Shown here piece by piece: positions 1 to 8,160 of a DNA stretch of 64,000 bases. This DNA comes from Porticoccaceae bacterium. GTDB lineage: Bacteria; Pseudomonadota; Gammaproteobacteria; Pseudomonadales; Porticoccaceae. The stretch is from NCBI GenBank assembly GCA_023228865.1, contig JALOAH010000005.1:16938-80937 (forward strand), in the 5' to 3' direction. Position 1 is the first letter of the stretch. Each line of letters begins with the position of its first letter. The translations under genes were made by a program, and so were the position numbers. The notes below the pieces were generated by a model. That model was not told the DNA's origin. It searched no databases and saw only the letters and a program-made list of their open reading frames with translations.

Positions 1-57
1 CGCCACATCAACCACCCGAACATTATTGTCCGAATCCACATAGGTTATGCTGACCAT
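1..57 (-). CDS. 2Fe-2S ferredoxin, N-terminus only (cut by window edge)
   Basis: Only the first 19 codons are inside the window. They read MVSITYVDSDNNVRVVDVA, which matches the opening beta-strands of adrenodoxin/putidaredoxin-type [2Fe-2S] ferredoxins; the cluster cysteines would lie outside. The ATG at 57-55 overlaps the TAA stop of the upstream 112-residue gene (TAATG), so translation is probably coupled. Such ferredoxins commonly pass electrons to cytochrome P450s or Rieske oxygenases. The partner, if present, would lie beyond the left edge. The family call rests on a short N-terminal resemblance. Confidence 0.6.
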   Translation of the reverse strand, partial: MVSITYVDSDNNVRVVDVA

Positions 58-395
58 TATTCAACGACCTCCGTATACTTTTTTCTGACTAACCCCATCA
101 TCCTCGGCAAGCGATACAAGCCTAGCAAGACAATCAGTTTCACAATGTACCAGCCCATTTTCAATGCCATCCCCAAGCCAACCGACTTGGCGATGAAATC
201 ACCTGCCTCCCGGCTGGTGGCGGTATTGAGTATCGCACGCCAGTCATCGAGGTGGACAACAACCTCGTACTCCCATGGCGCGGGAGCGTCGACAATGCCC
301 GTCAGCACCACCCCTTTTTCGTTACGTTCCAGTTCGGATCTGTCGAGCCCCATGACCAGCTCTCTGCTACCAAGACCTTCAGACCAGAAATTCAT
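57..395 (-). CDS. small protein of unknown function, paralog of the next gene
   Basis: This is a 112-residue protein I do not recognise. It aligns by eye with the 107-residue product of the adjacent upstream gene: both start with a WSxGLG motif (residues 4-9), then share SELxR, a G-I patch, WEY and an RE pair. Both end in a hydrophobic segment, here about residues 73-95, rich in Leu, Ile and Val and followed by a basic tail. That suggests a small soluble N-terminal domain with a membrane-associated helix. It overlaps the upstream gene by 4 bp (ATGA) and the downstream ferredoxin gene by 1 bp, so it belongs to the operon with the two FAD oxidoreductases. No function can be assigned. Confidence 0.8.
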   Translation of the reverse strand: MNFWSEGLGSRELVMGLDRSELERNEKGVVLTGIVDAPAPWEYEVVVHLDDWRAILNTATSREAGDFIAKSVGLGMALKMGWYIVKLIVLLGLYRLPRMMGLVRKKYTEVVE

Positions 396-715
396 ACTGC
401 CTCCTGCCGACGGAACCTGCCGACGGTTTTTTCAAATACCACCTTGCAAATCAGTCCGGGCAAGATACTGATGAGTCGAAGCAAAAACGGCATCAGTATG
501 CCTTTATGTTCGGCAAGATAGGTTATCGTTTCCCGATGGGTCAGGAGCTTCAAAAAAGCAACCAGATCCTGAGGACTGAGTTTTATCGAGTATTCCCAGA
601 AAACCGGCTCGATAATACCTTTGAGCATGAGATGTTCTGGTGCCCTGCTCAACTCTGAATCCTTGAGCTCAATAGGTAGCCGCTGTTTACCCAAACCTTT
701 AGACCAGACAATCAT
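392..715 (-). CDS. small protein of unknown function, paralog of the previous gene
   Basis: This 107-residue protein is homologous by eye to its 112-residue neighbour (WSKGLG at 4-9, SELSR, WEY, HRE). It also has a hydrophobic C-terminal part (about residues 73-95) and a basic end. The start overlaps the stop of the upstream FAD oxidoreductase gene (712-715) and the stop overlaps the next start, so three consecutive genes are translationally coupled. The tandem pair looks like a local duplication that has diverged strongly. I know no named family for it; a role as accessory or membrane anchor for the neighbouring oxidoreductases is only a guess from context. Confidence 0.8.
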   Translation of the reverse strand: MIVWSKGLGKQRLPIELKDSELSRAPEHLMLKGIIEPVFWEYSIKLSPQDLVAFLKLLTHRETITYLAEHKGILMPFLLRLISILPGLICKVVFEKTVGRFRRQEAV

Positions 716-2361
716 AGTAGGAGCCCCTTTTCTCGTGCGGCGATGACCTCATCGGGCTCTGTCCACCAGATATTCAGCCCCATGTCCTGGGCGACGGTCT
801 TGGCCGCATTGTAACCACCGCCGAAAGTGATCATTCCACCCGGAAAGGTACTCGCACCGCATACATACAAACCCTTGATTGGGGTTTTATTGGCTGAACA
901 TTGAACATTGGGTCGCGAATATCCCATCTGTGTCATGACATACGCACCGTGCTTGAATGAACCACGCTTCATTTGCGGGATTTTCATTTCGATATAAACA
1001 GGCGTGTAATCAAAACGACGAATGATGTCTGCAGGATCGAAATCCACCATATACTCAGCCAGCTTGGCGAGCAGACGGCCACCATACTGGGTGGAAATAT
1101 CGGCCCACTTTCCTGCGGCTGGCTCATAGGGTACACAGGCTTCTATTCGGCATACTGCGCTGCCTGGTTCAGTCTCCTGAGGCGCCTGGTTGGGGTCGAG
1201 ATCCGTGGTAAAAGTTACATGTCCGATATCGTGCAGTAGACGCCCTTCCATCACCTCATTGAAATGAGTTACAACATCCTCAGGGGTTTCCACGCCAAAT
1301 ACCCGAATGAAAGCAGTTTTAACCGCCGGATCATCATCCTCAGCCTTGAAGCGAGGCTTTTTCCTGAGGCCGAGATGGCACAGAAATAAGGAACTGGCCT
1401 CCCACTCCCAATTGCGAGCCGTGTTGAGGCATAGCCTGGAGCGCTGCTGCATCTCTTCTTCGGGAATGAATGTGCCAAAAGTGGTTGTCGGATCTGTCGA
1501 GGTGACGACGGATCTGGCATCCACTCTGATTAATGGCCCCTCCATGCCGGTAGGTGCAACCTCGACACCGACAGCTGCGCCGCCCTCCATGATAATGCGT
1601 CTGACTTCATGGTTTTCCAGAACCTCCATACCTGCGAGAATCCCCGCTTTCTGTAGAGTAGAGGACAGACGGTGCGACCCACCGCGTACCAGTGTGGCGT
1701 TCAACATGCGGTTGAAGTAAAGGGGTACCAGATAGCTTGAGTTGGTCTCGGAAGGATCGATGCCCCACATACACACCAGATAGAGCAATAGTGCGCTCAG
1801 TTCAGGGGTTTCAAAGCCCCAGCTGTGGCAGATCTCTAGCGGCGTCAGTTCAGACACTTCAAGAACCTTCTTGCCTAGTTCGCTTTCCATATAGGTACCG
1901 GCCAGCTCTGCGGAGCCCACCGGTTTACCGTAGGTTGCCGGAATCAGATATTCATTAGACATCTGCTCATATTCAAGATAAATTTCACGGAACCGTTCCG
2001 CATCTCGTGGTGACACTCTACAGATGGACTCGACGCTTTTTTCCAGATCGGCATGCAGCGTAATCGCCGTACCATCCTTCTTCAGAATGGCTGCCGACAC
2101 ATCCGGCCTGATATAAACGCAACCATCCGCCTCCAGCCCGAGATCCTTGTATGGCGGCGCCACATCCAGCATCATCATATAATTGGCATGGAGGTTGAAC
2201 CGAAACCCGGAGAATTCCTCAGTTACCAGGGCACCACCGGTTTCATGGCGTCGTTCCACGACAATAACCTTGGCACCAGCTCTGGCCAGATAGGCCGCAG
2301 TGGTAAGGCCATTATGCCCCGCTCCTATCACCACAACATCGCATTGTTTGACTTCAGACAT
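712..2361 (-). CDS. FAD-dependent oxidoreductase, CrtI/PYROXD2-like
   Basis: This 549-residue flavoprotein belongs to the phytoene-desaturase/PYROXD2-like amine-oxidase superfamily. The N-terminal Rossmann motif GAGHNG (13-18) is followed by an ERRHETGG segment that closes the ADP-binding fold. Near the C-terminus, VCGASTFPGGMITFGGG is the second FAD-contact motif. The length is normal for CrtI/CrtO-like enzymes. The start is supported by TAGGAGA upstream. No carotenoid genes lie nearby, so the substrate is not known; a terpenoid, fatty-acid-like or alicyclic substrate is possible. It is paralogous to the 565-residue gene 48 bp upstream and couples by a 4-bp overlap to the small downstream gene. 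Confidence 0.85.
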   Translation of the reverse strand: MSEVKQCDVVVIGAGHNGLTTAAYLARAGAKVIVVERRHETGGALVTEEFSGFRFNLHANYMMMLDVAPPYKDLGLEADGCVYIRPDVSAAILKKDGTAITLHADLEKSVESICRVSPRDAERFREIYLEYEQMSNEYLIPATYGKPVGSAELAGTYMESELGKKVLEVSELTPLEICHSWGFETPELSALLLYLVCMWGIDPSETNSSYLVPLYFNRMLNATLVRGGSHRLSSTLQKAGILAGMEVLENHEVRRIIMEGGAAVGVEVAPTGMEGPLIRVDARSVVTSTDPTTTFGTFIPEEEMQQRSRLCLNTARNWEWEASSLFLCHLGLRKKPRFKAEDDDPAVKTAFIRVFGVETPEDVVTHFNEVMEGRLLHDIGHVTFTTDLDPNQAPQETEPGSAVCRIEACVPYEPAAGKWADISTQYGGRLLAKLAEYMVDFDPADIIRRFDYTPVYIEMKIPQMKRGSFKHGAYVMTQMGYSRPNVQCSANKTPIKGLYVCGASTFPGGMITFGGGYNAAKTVAQDMGLNIWWTEPDEVIAAREKGLLL

Positions 2362-2409
2362 TTGAATTATCTCCTATTGATAGATACTTCTTCAGCTATT
2401 GCTCTATGC

Positions 2410-4107
2410 TCAGTCGACGCTAATCCGCCGCTCGACGCCTTCCCGGCGCCACAGCTCTTTTGCACCATCCATCGCCTTGGCCTGCCACCAATCCGGTCTT
2501 GTCATCCCCAGATCGCCGACAACTTCACAGGCGGCAACATAAGCAGACCCCAGGTGGGTAAAATTCGATGTCGCCAGCGACTGACAGATATACAGACTGT
2601 CAATTGGTGTTCTCGGCGCGTCACACCCCGCAAAGGGCTTCCAGCTCCACATTTGCGACTCGGTAGTGGCACCACTGGGATGCATATTGCCAAACGAGTG
2701 GGGGTTGCGGCGCACGTAATCATGGGGGGTATTTACATAACGCCCCACCTTGGCAGTCTTCAGGTTTGGCAGGTACTGAACCAGAACCTCCTCAACCTTG
2801 TCGGCGTAGGATTCTCTGATGTCATCCCAGGCGCGAGGTCCACCCAGGGAGTTCAGTTTGTAGGGTACGAAGCACCAGGACATGACCGTAAACATACCGG
2901 GAGGCGCCTGGGTAGGATCGGCGATGCAATAATTGGCGCAGCCACCCCAGGCGACAGGGGGATCAGGCAGAATACCACGGACATCGCAATGATCGAACAG
3001 CGTGGTCGCCTCGTCCACGGTTTCAGCGCCGAAGTTGAATGAAAAGGTATTATTGGCCTCGGGGAATTTTTCTGCACAGGCAAAATTGGGGCGCTCATTC
3101 ATCACATAATAATTGGTAAACAAGGTGCCACCACGATAGTCGTAGCGCTTCAGGGAAGCCCGTACCGATGCCGACAAGTGCTCTTCACCCACCATATCGA
3201 AGAAGGTCGTCTGGGCACTAAGATCGCTGATCACCGCTTTGGTGGCGGTGAATGCGGTATCCGGATAACAGGATAGGGATGATAAAACGACGCCCTTGGC
3301 CTGTTTGTCTTCAATTACAATTTTGTCAACTGGACAGTTGTAGAAAATCTTGCCGCCGTGGGTAACGAAACACCGCACCAGCGAATGAACCACATCATGG
3401 CTGCCACCCCGTGCGGTATAAAAAGACGAGGTGAAGCCACAGAGGGTGACAAGAATCGATATCGGTCCTGCCAACCGGCTCTTGAGATCGTCTGCAGCCA
3501 TTGCCGCCGAACTCAGCACACCCACCTTGATTTGCTCATGCTCGAACAGAGAATCGACAAACTCGAAGCCGGTCATCCACAGCCAGTCTTTGGGGAACAC
3601 AGGCACGTCACTGAATTGTTCGAGAAATTGCAGGAAGCTCTCGTCAGTATGCTTCGAGCACAACGCCTGCTGGAGAAGATCGTCTTGAAAGGGGGCAAGG
3701 AAGTTGGTGATTTTACGGTAGATTTCGGCATCCTTTGGCGAAATGCGCTTCCACATTTCATAGGTCTTGCGCACGTCATACCAGCCAAACATGGCCGCAT
3801 TGCCATCGAGAAACGGATAGAAGTAGCCATACTCGGCACCGGGCGGTTTGCACAGCTCCAATCCGAACTTTTCGAGCTCCAGGTCAACCATGGCCGGCCC
3901 GAAGTGGGTCACCAACAGTGACGCGTGCATATTCAACTTCACACCTGGGAAGAGAACTTCTTCAGTGGCACAGAAGGTTCCGGACTCGTCTCTACGCTCA
4001 AAAATCGCCACGCTGAGTCCGGCCTTCTGCAGATATGCGCCGGTAGCCAGACCATTCAAACCACCGCCCACGATGATTATGTCGTATTCACTCTTTGGAT
4101 TTGACAT
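2410..4107 (-). CDS. FAD-dependent oxidoreductase, CrtI/PYROXD2-like, second paralog
   Basis: This 565-residue homolog of the next gene probably begins the operon. The N-terminal dinucleotide motif GGGLNG (14-19) and an ERRDESG segment are present. The C-terminal FAD-contact segment is divergent: where the paralog has PGGMITFGGG, this protein reads [14 protein letters not shown] and lacks most of the glycines. It may therefore bind flavin or substrate differently, or form an unequal complex with its paralog. A GGAGGAG ribosome-binding site precedes the ATG. Upstream lie a consensus FNR/Anr box and a long leader. The substrate is unknown. Confidence 0.83.
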   Translation of the reverse strand: MSNPKSEYDIIIVGGGLNGLATGAYLQKAGLSVAIFERRDESGTFCATEEVLFPGVKLNMHASLLVTHFGPAMVDLELEKFGLELCKPPGAEYGYFYPFLDGNAAMFGWYDVRKTYEMWKRISPKDAEIYRKITNFLAPFQDDLLQQALCSKHTDESFLQFLEQFSDVPVFPKDWLWMTGFEFVDSLFEHEQIKVGVLSSAAMAADDLKSRLAGPISILVTLCGFTSSFYTARGGSHDVVHSLVRCFVTHGGKIFYNCPVDKIVIEDKQAKGVVLSSLSCYPDTAFTATKAVISDLSAQTTFFDMVGEEHLSASVRASLKRYDYRGGTLFTNYYVMNERPNFACAEKFPEANNTFSFNFGAETVDEATTLFDHCDVRGILPDPPVAWGGCANYCIADPTQAPPGMFTVMSWCFVPYKLNSLGGPRAWDDIRESYADKVEEVLVQYLPNLKTAKVGRYVNTPHDYVRRNPHSFGNMHPSGATTESQMWSWKPFAGCDAPRTPIDSLYICQSLATSNFTHLGSAYVAACEVVGDLGMTRPDWWQAKAMDGAKELWRREGVERRISVD

Positions 4108-4368
4108 GATTGTTTTACTCCTCCAGTACTTGACCGAAAGGCGATAAACAGTGGATTTTTTATCCTCTTATCGCCGCACCAGGACCCATTAAATGAATCC
4201 CTTATATAGCTTTTAAAGCTGAACTCTGGGCTTTTTTACCTGTGCACACTTGAGTCAGGCTTGGTCACTATATAAGCACGCTTGTTTTTTAAAAACGATA
4301 CGCAAGCTGTCAGCAAAAGTTATAGATTCTGTCACAACTTATATAAACGACAGAAATAATAGCGAAAC

Positions 4369-4382
4369 TTGATCTTGATCAA
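4369..4382 (-). promoter_or_regulatory. FNR/Anr box upstream of FAD oxidoreductase operon
   Basis: TTGATCTTGATCAA is a perfect match to the FNR/Anr consensus TTGAT-N4-ATCAA. A minus-strand -10-like TATATA sits at 4340-4345, its centre 33 bases from the dyad centre. This is close to the class II activation spacing (box at about -42). The plus direction has no -10 at the equivalent distance. If used, transcription would start near 4333 and leave a leader of about 225 nt before the ATG at 4107. Oxygen-responsive control of the operon is inferred. Confidence 0.6.
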
Positions 4383-4445
4383 TTACGGTTTTATTTTTCG
4401 GCGACCATTGCCTGTAACAGGACACAAGGCTATAGAAAGCACAAC

Positions 4446-4497
4446 GAATTTAAGGATATGGAGAGTGCAATGAATTTAAGGATATGGAGAATGTAAT
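4446..4497. repeat. tandem direct repeat, two 26-bp units
   Basis: Two adjacent units, 4446-4471 and 4472-4497, differ at only two positions. Each begins GAATTTAAGGATATGGAGA and ends with GTGCAAT or ATGTAAT. The first copy places a GGAG sequence six bases before an ATG that would encode only MNLRIWRM before a stop. It looks like a slippage duplication in non-coding DNA. Confidence 0.8.
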
Positions 4498-4701
4498 AAA
4501 TTTATTGTTATCGGTGATGGCTTGGCGACCTCTGTTCAGATCCGCAGTGCCTTAACAGTCCCTTGTGGTGTAACTGGATCAATTGTTTGCACCGTTTTCT
4601 GCAATGCATGTCGCCAGGGCTTGCGGGCATCTTTTTTCCCATGGCTAACCAGACACAGATTACTCATCAAAGCACGCGGAGAATTGGTGCAGGATCTATA
4701 A

Positions 4702-4729
4702 AAAAACCCGGCAAACTGGCCGGGTTTTT
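4702..4729 (-). terminator. rho-independent terminator of alcohol dehydrogenase gene
   Basis: Eleven-base perfect arms AAAAACCCGGC and GCCGGGTTTTT surround a six-base loop. It lies 30 bases beyond the stop of the minus-strand alcohol dehydrogenase gene; the A/T ends make it functional in both directions. Confidence 0.85.
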
Positions 4730-4758
4730 GTCTTGCATTGTTGTGCAAAGGAGTGCTC

Positions 4759-5865
4759 TTAGGGCAGCAATACCGGCTTGATACAACCACCTTTGAGCTG
4801 TTCGGTTACCGCTGTGTTGATGTCATCAAAGGCAAAGGTTTTGCACAGTTTATCGAAGGGAAAACGGCCATCCATATAAAGATCCACCATTTCCGGAATA
4901 AACTGCGCCGGATCGGCATCGCCTTCGGTAATGCCCATCACCTTGATACCTTTGGACAACATGGCAATGACATTGAAACTCAAGGATGGCTTGTCGGCTT
5001 TGGGAATACCCACCAGCCCCAGGGTGCCGAGCTGAGCCATGGCGGGAACAATACCGTCGATGACAACCTGCAACGCGGTGGTGTCAAAGGCGTAATTGAG
5101 TCCTTCGGGAGCAATGGCGAGAATGGCGGCGGTGAGATCTTCTGTGGCCATGGGGTCGATGGCGTGGGTGGCGCCCAGGGACAACGCCAGTTCACGGCGG
5201 CTGGCGTGGGGTTCTACCACAATAATTTTGCTGCAACCCTGAACCGCGCCGCCCATAACAGCCGCCAAGCCCACAGTGCCACCACCGGCAACCAGCAGGG
5301 TGCTGCCTTTTTTCGCGGCAAAGGCTTTGATGATGCTGCCAGCGCCGGTCTGAATACCACAGCCCAGGGGGCCGAGCAGTTCCAGGGGCGCATCGTTGCG
5401 CACTTTGATGGTATTCGCCTTGTTGGCAATGGCATAGGTGCCAAAGGATGACTGGCCAAAAAAGTGGCTGCCGATGTCTTCGCCGTCTTTATGGAGCGCC
5501 TTGGTGCCATCGAGGCGCCCGCACAAGAAGTTCAGCGGCATGAAGTTGTTGCAATAGCTGGGGTGGTGTTCTTCACAGGTATGGCAGGTGCCACAGGCGT
5601 GGAAAGAGAGCACCACATGGTCGCCAGGCTGGAGGCCGGTGACATTGCTGCCAACTTTTTCGACGATGCCTGAGCCTTCGTGACCGAGAACCACCGGCAG
5701 GGCAACCGGCAAGTCCTGATCCCTGGCGGCGATATCCGAGTGGCAAACGCCAACACCGACAATTTTGACCAGAACCTCATCCGCCTTGGGGTCGTCAATG
5801 GTGAGTTGCTCAATGGCGAAATCCTGGCCAGGATTGCGCACAACTGCTGCTTTAATCGTATTCAT
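4759..5865 (-). CDS. zinc-dependent alcohol dehydrogenase (MDR, aryl/allylic-alcohol type)
   Basis: This 368-residue medium-chain dehydrogenase should oxidise a primary alcohol to the aldehyde with NAD+. Catalytic zinc ligands appear as Cys41 (CHSD), His62-Glu63 (GHEG) and Cys169 (LGCG). The structural zinc is held by Cys91, Cys94, Cys97 and Cys105. The nucleotide motif is GGGTVG (194-199). Overall pattern and length resemble aryl-alcohol (XylB-like) and geraniol dehydrogenases. It follows the aldehyde dehydrogenase gene by 14 bases in one operon, so the pair probably converts an alcohol to a carboxylic acid. The exact substrate cannot be read from the sequence. Confidence 0.88.
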   Translation of the reverse strand: MNTIKAAVVRNPGQDFAIEQLTIDDPKADEVLVKIVGVGVCHSDIAARDQDLPVALPVVLGHEGSGIVEKVGSNVTGLQPGDHVVLSFHACGTCHTCEEHHPSYCNNFMPLNFLCGRLDGTKALHKDGEDIGSHFFGQSSFGTYAIANKANTIKVRNDAPLELLGPLGCGIQTGAGSIIKAFAAKKGSTLLVAGGGTVGLAAVMGGAVQGCSKIIVVEPHASRRELALSLGATHAIDPMATEDLTAAILAIAPEGLNYAFDTTALQVVIDGIVPAMAQLGTLGLVGIPKADKPSLSFNVIAMLSKGIKVMGITEGDADPAQFIPEMVDLYMDGRFPFDKLCKTFAFDDINTAVTEQLKGGCIKPVLLP

Positions 5866-5879
5866 CTTATCGCCTTTTA

Positions 5880-7346
5880 TTAACCGAGTTTAATGCAAAC
5901 TGATTTGGATTCTGTGTACATCAGGACACCATCTTCGCCCACTTCACGGCCAAGCCCGGACTCCTTGAAACCGCCGAAGGGCATGGCGGGATCGACAACG
6001 AAGTAACAGTTGGTCCAGACAGTGCCCGCATCCAGGGCTTCAGCAAACTGATGGCAGGTATTGATGTTTTGCGACCAGACATTGGCACCGAGGCCATAGC
6101 GGCTTGAATTGGCCAGCTGGATCGCCTCCTCCATGGTACTGAAAGGCGTTGCAGACAGCACCGGACCAAAAATTTCTTCCTGAAACACGCGGTGATTGGG
6201 CTTGGTATTGGCGAGAATGGCCGGCTCCACATAATAACCTGGGCCTCTGGTGTTGCCGCCGGTAAGGAGTTCAGCGCCCTCTTCCTGACCGACACGAACG
6301 TATTCCATAATGCGGTTTTGCTGTTGCCGTGACACCACGGGACCAATCATGGTTTCGGGATTCATGCCATCGCCAATAGGCAGGTTTTTCGCCACTTCAG
6401 CGATGCCGTTGAGCACCACATCGTAGACATCCTTATGAACCAGAAGCCGTGACCCGGCAAAACAGGTTTGTCCTGAATTGAAGAAAATGGACATGGCCGC
6501 GCCGGGAATGGCCTGTTCCATATCGGCATCGGGCATGATGATGGTGGGGGATTTGCCCCCCAGCTCCAGACTGACCCGTTTCATGTCATCCGCAGAGGTG
6601 CGCAGAATATGCTTGCCCACAGCCGTAGATCCCGTGAAGGCCACCTTGTCGACATCGGTATGGGAAATCAGCGCTTGACCGGCTGTTTGTCCGTAACCGG
6701 TGATGATATTCAATGCCCCTTCGGGAAGCCCGGCTTCCAGCGCCAGCTCCCCCAGACGAAGGGCTGTGAGAGGCGTAATTTCGGAGGGTTTCAACACCAT
6801 GGTGCAACCAGCGGCGAGCGCTGAGGCGACTTTCCAGGCAGCCATGGCGAGGGGATAATTCCAAGGCACGATTGCACCGATAACCCCCACAGGCTGGCGC
6901 AATGTATAGGCGAGATACTGGCTGCCATCGCCGGAAACCGGCAGGGTTTTGCCATAAATTTTGGTGCACCAGCCGGCCATGTAACGGAAGATTTCAACAG
7001 TTGAGGGAATATCCACCATCAGCGCCAGGTGCTTGGGCTTGCCATTGTTGAGGCATTCCAGTGTTGCCAGTTCGTCGGCATTGTCTTCAACCAGCTGGGC
7101 AATTCTTTCGAGAATTTTACTGCGATCTATCGGCCGCATACGACGCCAGGCTGGATTATTGAAGGTGTTTCTGGCCGCGCGAACGGCGCGATCCACGTCG
7201 GTTTCAGTGCCGTCCTGAACCTGGGTAAAAACATCGCCGGTGGCGGGGTTGATCAGTTCGATGTGTCCGCCCCCTGAAGCGTCCTGCCACTCGCCGCCGA
7301 TAAGCAATTTCCGGTTTGGTAACTTGATTGATGCAATAGTGTTCAT
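5880..7346 (-). CDS. NAD(P)-dependent aldehyde dehydrogenase
   Basis: This 488-residue enzyme of the ALDH superfamily oxidises an aldehyde to the acid. The catalytic cysteine is Cys295 in SGQTCFAGSR, the general base Glu261 in LELGGKSP, and the oxyanion residue Asn163 in PWNYP. Length and motifs are complete. The ATG is preceded by AGGGA. It is the first gene of a two-gene operon with the zinc alcohol dehydrogenase. A strong palindrome at 7516-7542, about 170 bases upstream, may be its operator. The family resembles betaine/benzaldehyde-type ALDHs, but substrate is uncertain. Confidence 0.9.
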   Translation of the reverse strand: MNTIASIKLPNRKLLIGGEWQDASGGGHIELINPATGDVFTQVQDGTETDVDRAVRAARNTFNNPAWRRMRPIDRSKILERIAQLVEDNADELATLECLNNGKPKHLALMVDIPSTVEIFRYMAGWCTKIYGKTLPVSGDGSQYLAYTLRQPVGVIGAIVPWNYPLAMAAWKVASALAAGCTMVLKPSEITPLTALRLGELALEAGLPEGALNIITGYGQTAGQALISHTDVDKVAFTGSTAVGKHILRTSADDMKRVSLELGGKSPTIIMPDADMEQAIPGAAMSIFFNSGQTCFAGSRLLVHKDVYDVVLNGIAEVAKNLPIGDGMNPETMIGPVVSRQQQNRIMEYVRVGQEEGAELLTGGNTRGPGYYVEPAILANTKPNHRVFQEEIFGPVLSATPFSTMEEAIQLANSSRYGLGANVWSQNINTCHQFAEALDAGTVWTNCYFVVDPAMPFGGFKESGLGREVGEDGVLMYTESKSVCIKLG

Positions 7347-8067
7347 TATCGATCCCTATCTGAAATAAATCGTTTACCGCCAGCCACACAGACTCTGAAA
7401 ACTTAACCGTCGGCGGCGTTGACCACAAACGTTGATGGCGCCTGTCTACTGGCAAATTTTGGGTAATTTATGCGTATTCCTGGTTTCCGAATTCTCGGCA
7501 AGCCATGCTTTATAGGGTTTGACCTGTCGCAGGTGTCAAACCTCGATCACTCGAGCGCACAGGGCGCCCCCGCCCACCACTCTGCCTGCTTTTCACCATC
7601 GATTCCCGATGACAACAAGGTCTTTAAGCGACTTGACCTGCAAACCAGCTTCCCCTCCTCAATTATTGACAGGGCAGTCAGTAAGCAGCCCTACAATTAA
7701 ACAGCTTACGGAGTTTGAATTCAAGTGACTGAGCAAGTGACGGCGTCACGCCGTGACTCTCGCCGAAGAAAGAAAAAGGAAAGTAACTATTTACGGCATC
7801 ATTGCCAGCGCCACCGGGTTCAGGTCAAGAGGCGCTATTCAAGGGAAAGGGCTTATAAAAAAGGCTTGGGAAAGAAACCGGCAATTTCAGTGAATGGCTT
7901 TTCAATGAGCGGTTTAATGGGTGGCAAAGGCTGTCAACGAGCCAGTGACAGCCCGTTTAACGATGCGAGTGCGGATTGACCTGAAAACTGCATCAATCCA
8001 GCCTCAAATGCGGGTTAGCGGCGAGCCCTGCGGAAAGCTTGGCGGCTCAAAGCTCCCGTCGCTGCCA
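7347..8067. other. 720-base region without a convincing gene
   Basis: The stretch upstream of the aldehyde dehydrogenase gene has only short open frames of unlikely composition. It contains the dyad at 7516-7542 and a nested palindrome GTGACGGCGTCACGCCGTGAC at 7737-7757. A TTGACA at 7666 and TACAAT at 7692 are 20 bases apart, too far for a normal sigma-70 promoter. No RNA gene is recognisable. Confidence 0.6.
7516..7542. promoter_or_regulatory. palindromic operator candidate upstream of ALDH-ADH operon
   Basis: Perfect 8-base arms GGTTTGAC and GTCAAACC are separated by 11 bases, and the centre is itself a dyad (ACCTG-TCG-CAGGT). The size fits a dimeric transcription factor site, such as a TetR, GntR or LysR-type regulator. 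No regulator gene is adjacent, so the binding protein is unknown. Confidence 0.45.
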
Positions 8068-8160
8068 TTAAAAAATATCCGCCGTCAGTAACAGCACCAA
8101 TCCCATCATGGAATAGACGGGCAGAGTCAGGGTTAAAAACATACCAATGTTCTTTTTCAT
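8068..8160 (-). CDS. 30-residue single-span membrane peptide
   Basis: The ATG at 8160 is preceded by AAGGAC at good spacing and opens a 30-residue frame ending in TAA. The peptide begins MKKNIGMFLTLTLPVYSMMG and continues as a hydrophobic helix (LVLLLT) before a short ADIF tail. The two lysines at the start and the uninterrupted hydrophobic core are typical of small inner-membrane proteins. It lies in otherwise empty DNA, divergent from the ABC exporter genes. I do not recognise the family. The good ribosome-binding site and membrane character support a real gene; conservation would have to confirm it. Confidence 0.55.
   Translation of the reverse strand: MKKNIGMFLTLTLPVYSMMGLVLLLTADIF

Larger units (their letters stand above)
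4108..4758. other. intergenic region with regulatory and repeat signals, no gene
   Basis: About 650 bases hold no convincing coding sequence. Contents from left to right are the probable leader of the FAD oxidoreductase operon, a TATATA minus-strand -10 candidate at 4340-4345, an FNR-type dyad at 4369-4382, a tandem 26-bp repeat at 4446-4497, and the terminator of the alcohol dehydrogenase gene at 4702-4729. Confidence 0.7.

Noticed and set aside
7666..7697. TTGACA and TACAAT resembling a promoter
   Set aside because: Spacing is 20 bases, outside the usual 16-18, and no gene follows.
7737..7757. Nested palindrome GTGACGGCGTCACGCCGTGAC
   Set aside because: Short alternating dyads, no neighbouring gene or regulator to connect it to; left as sequence curiosity.
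7725..7979. Open frame of 84 codons starting at GTG with a basic composition
   Set aside because: Sequence is Arg/Lys-rich without domain pattern, the start is in a palindromic stretch, and the context is non-coding; treated as chance.
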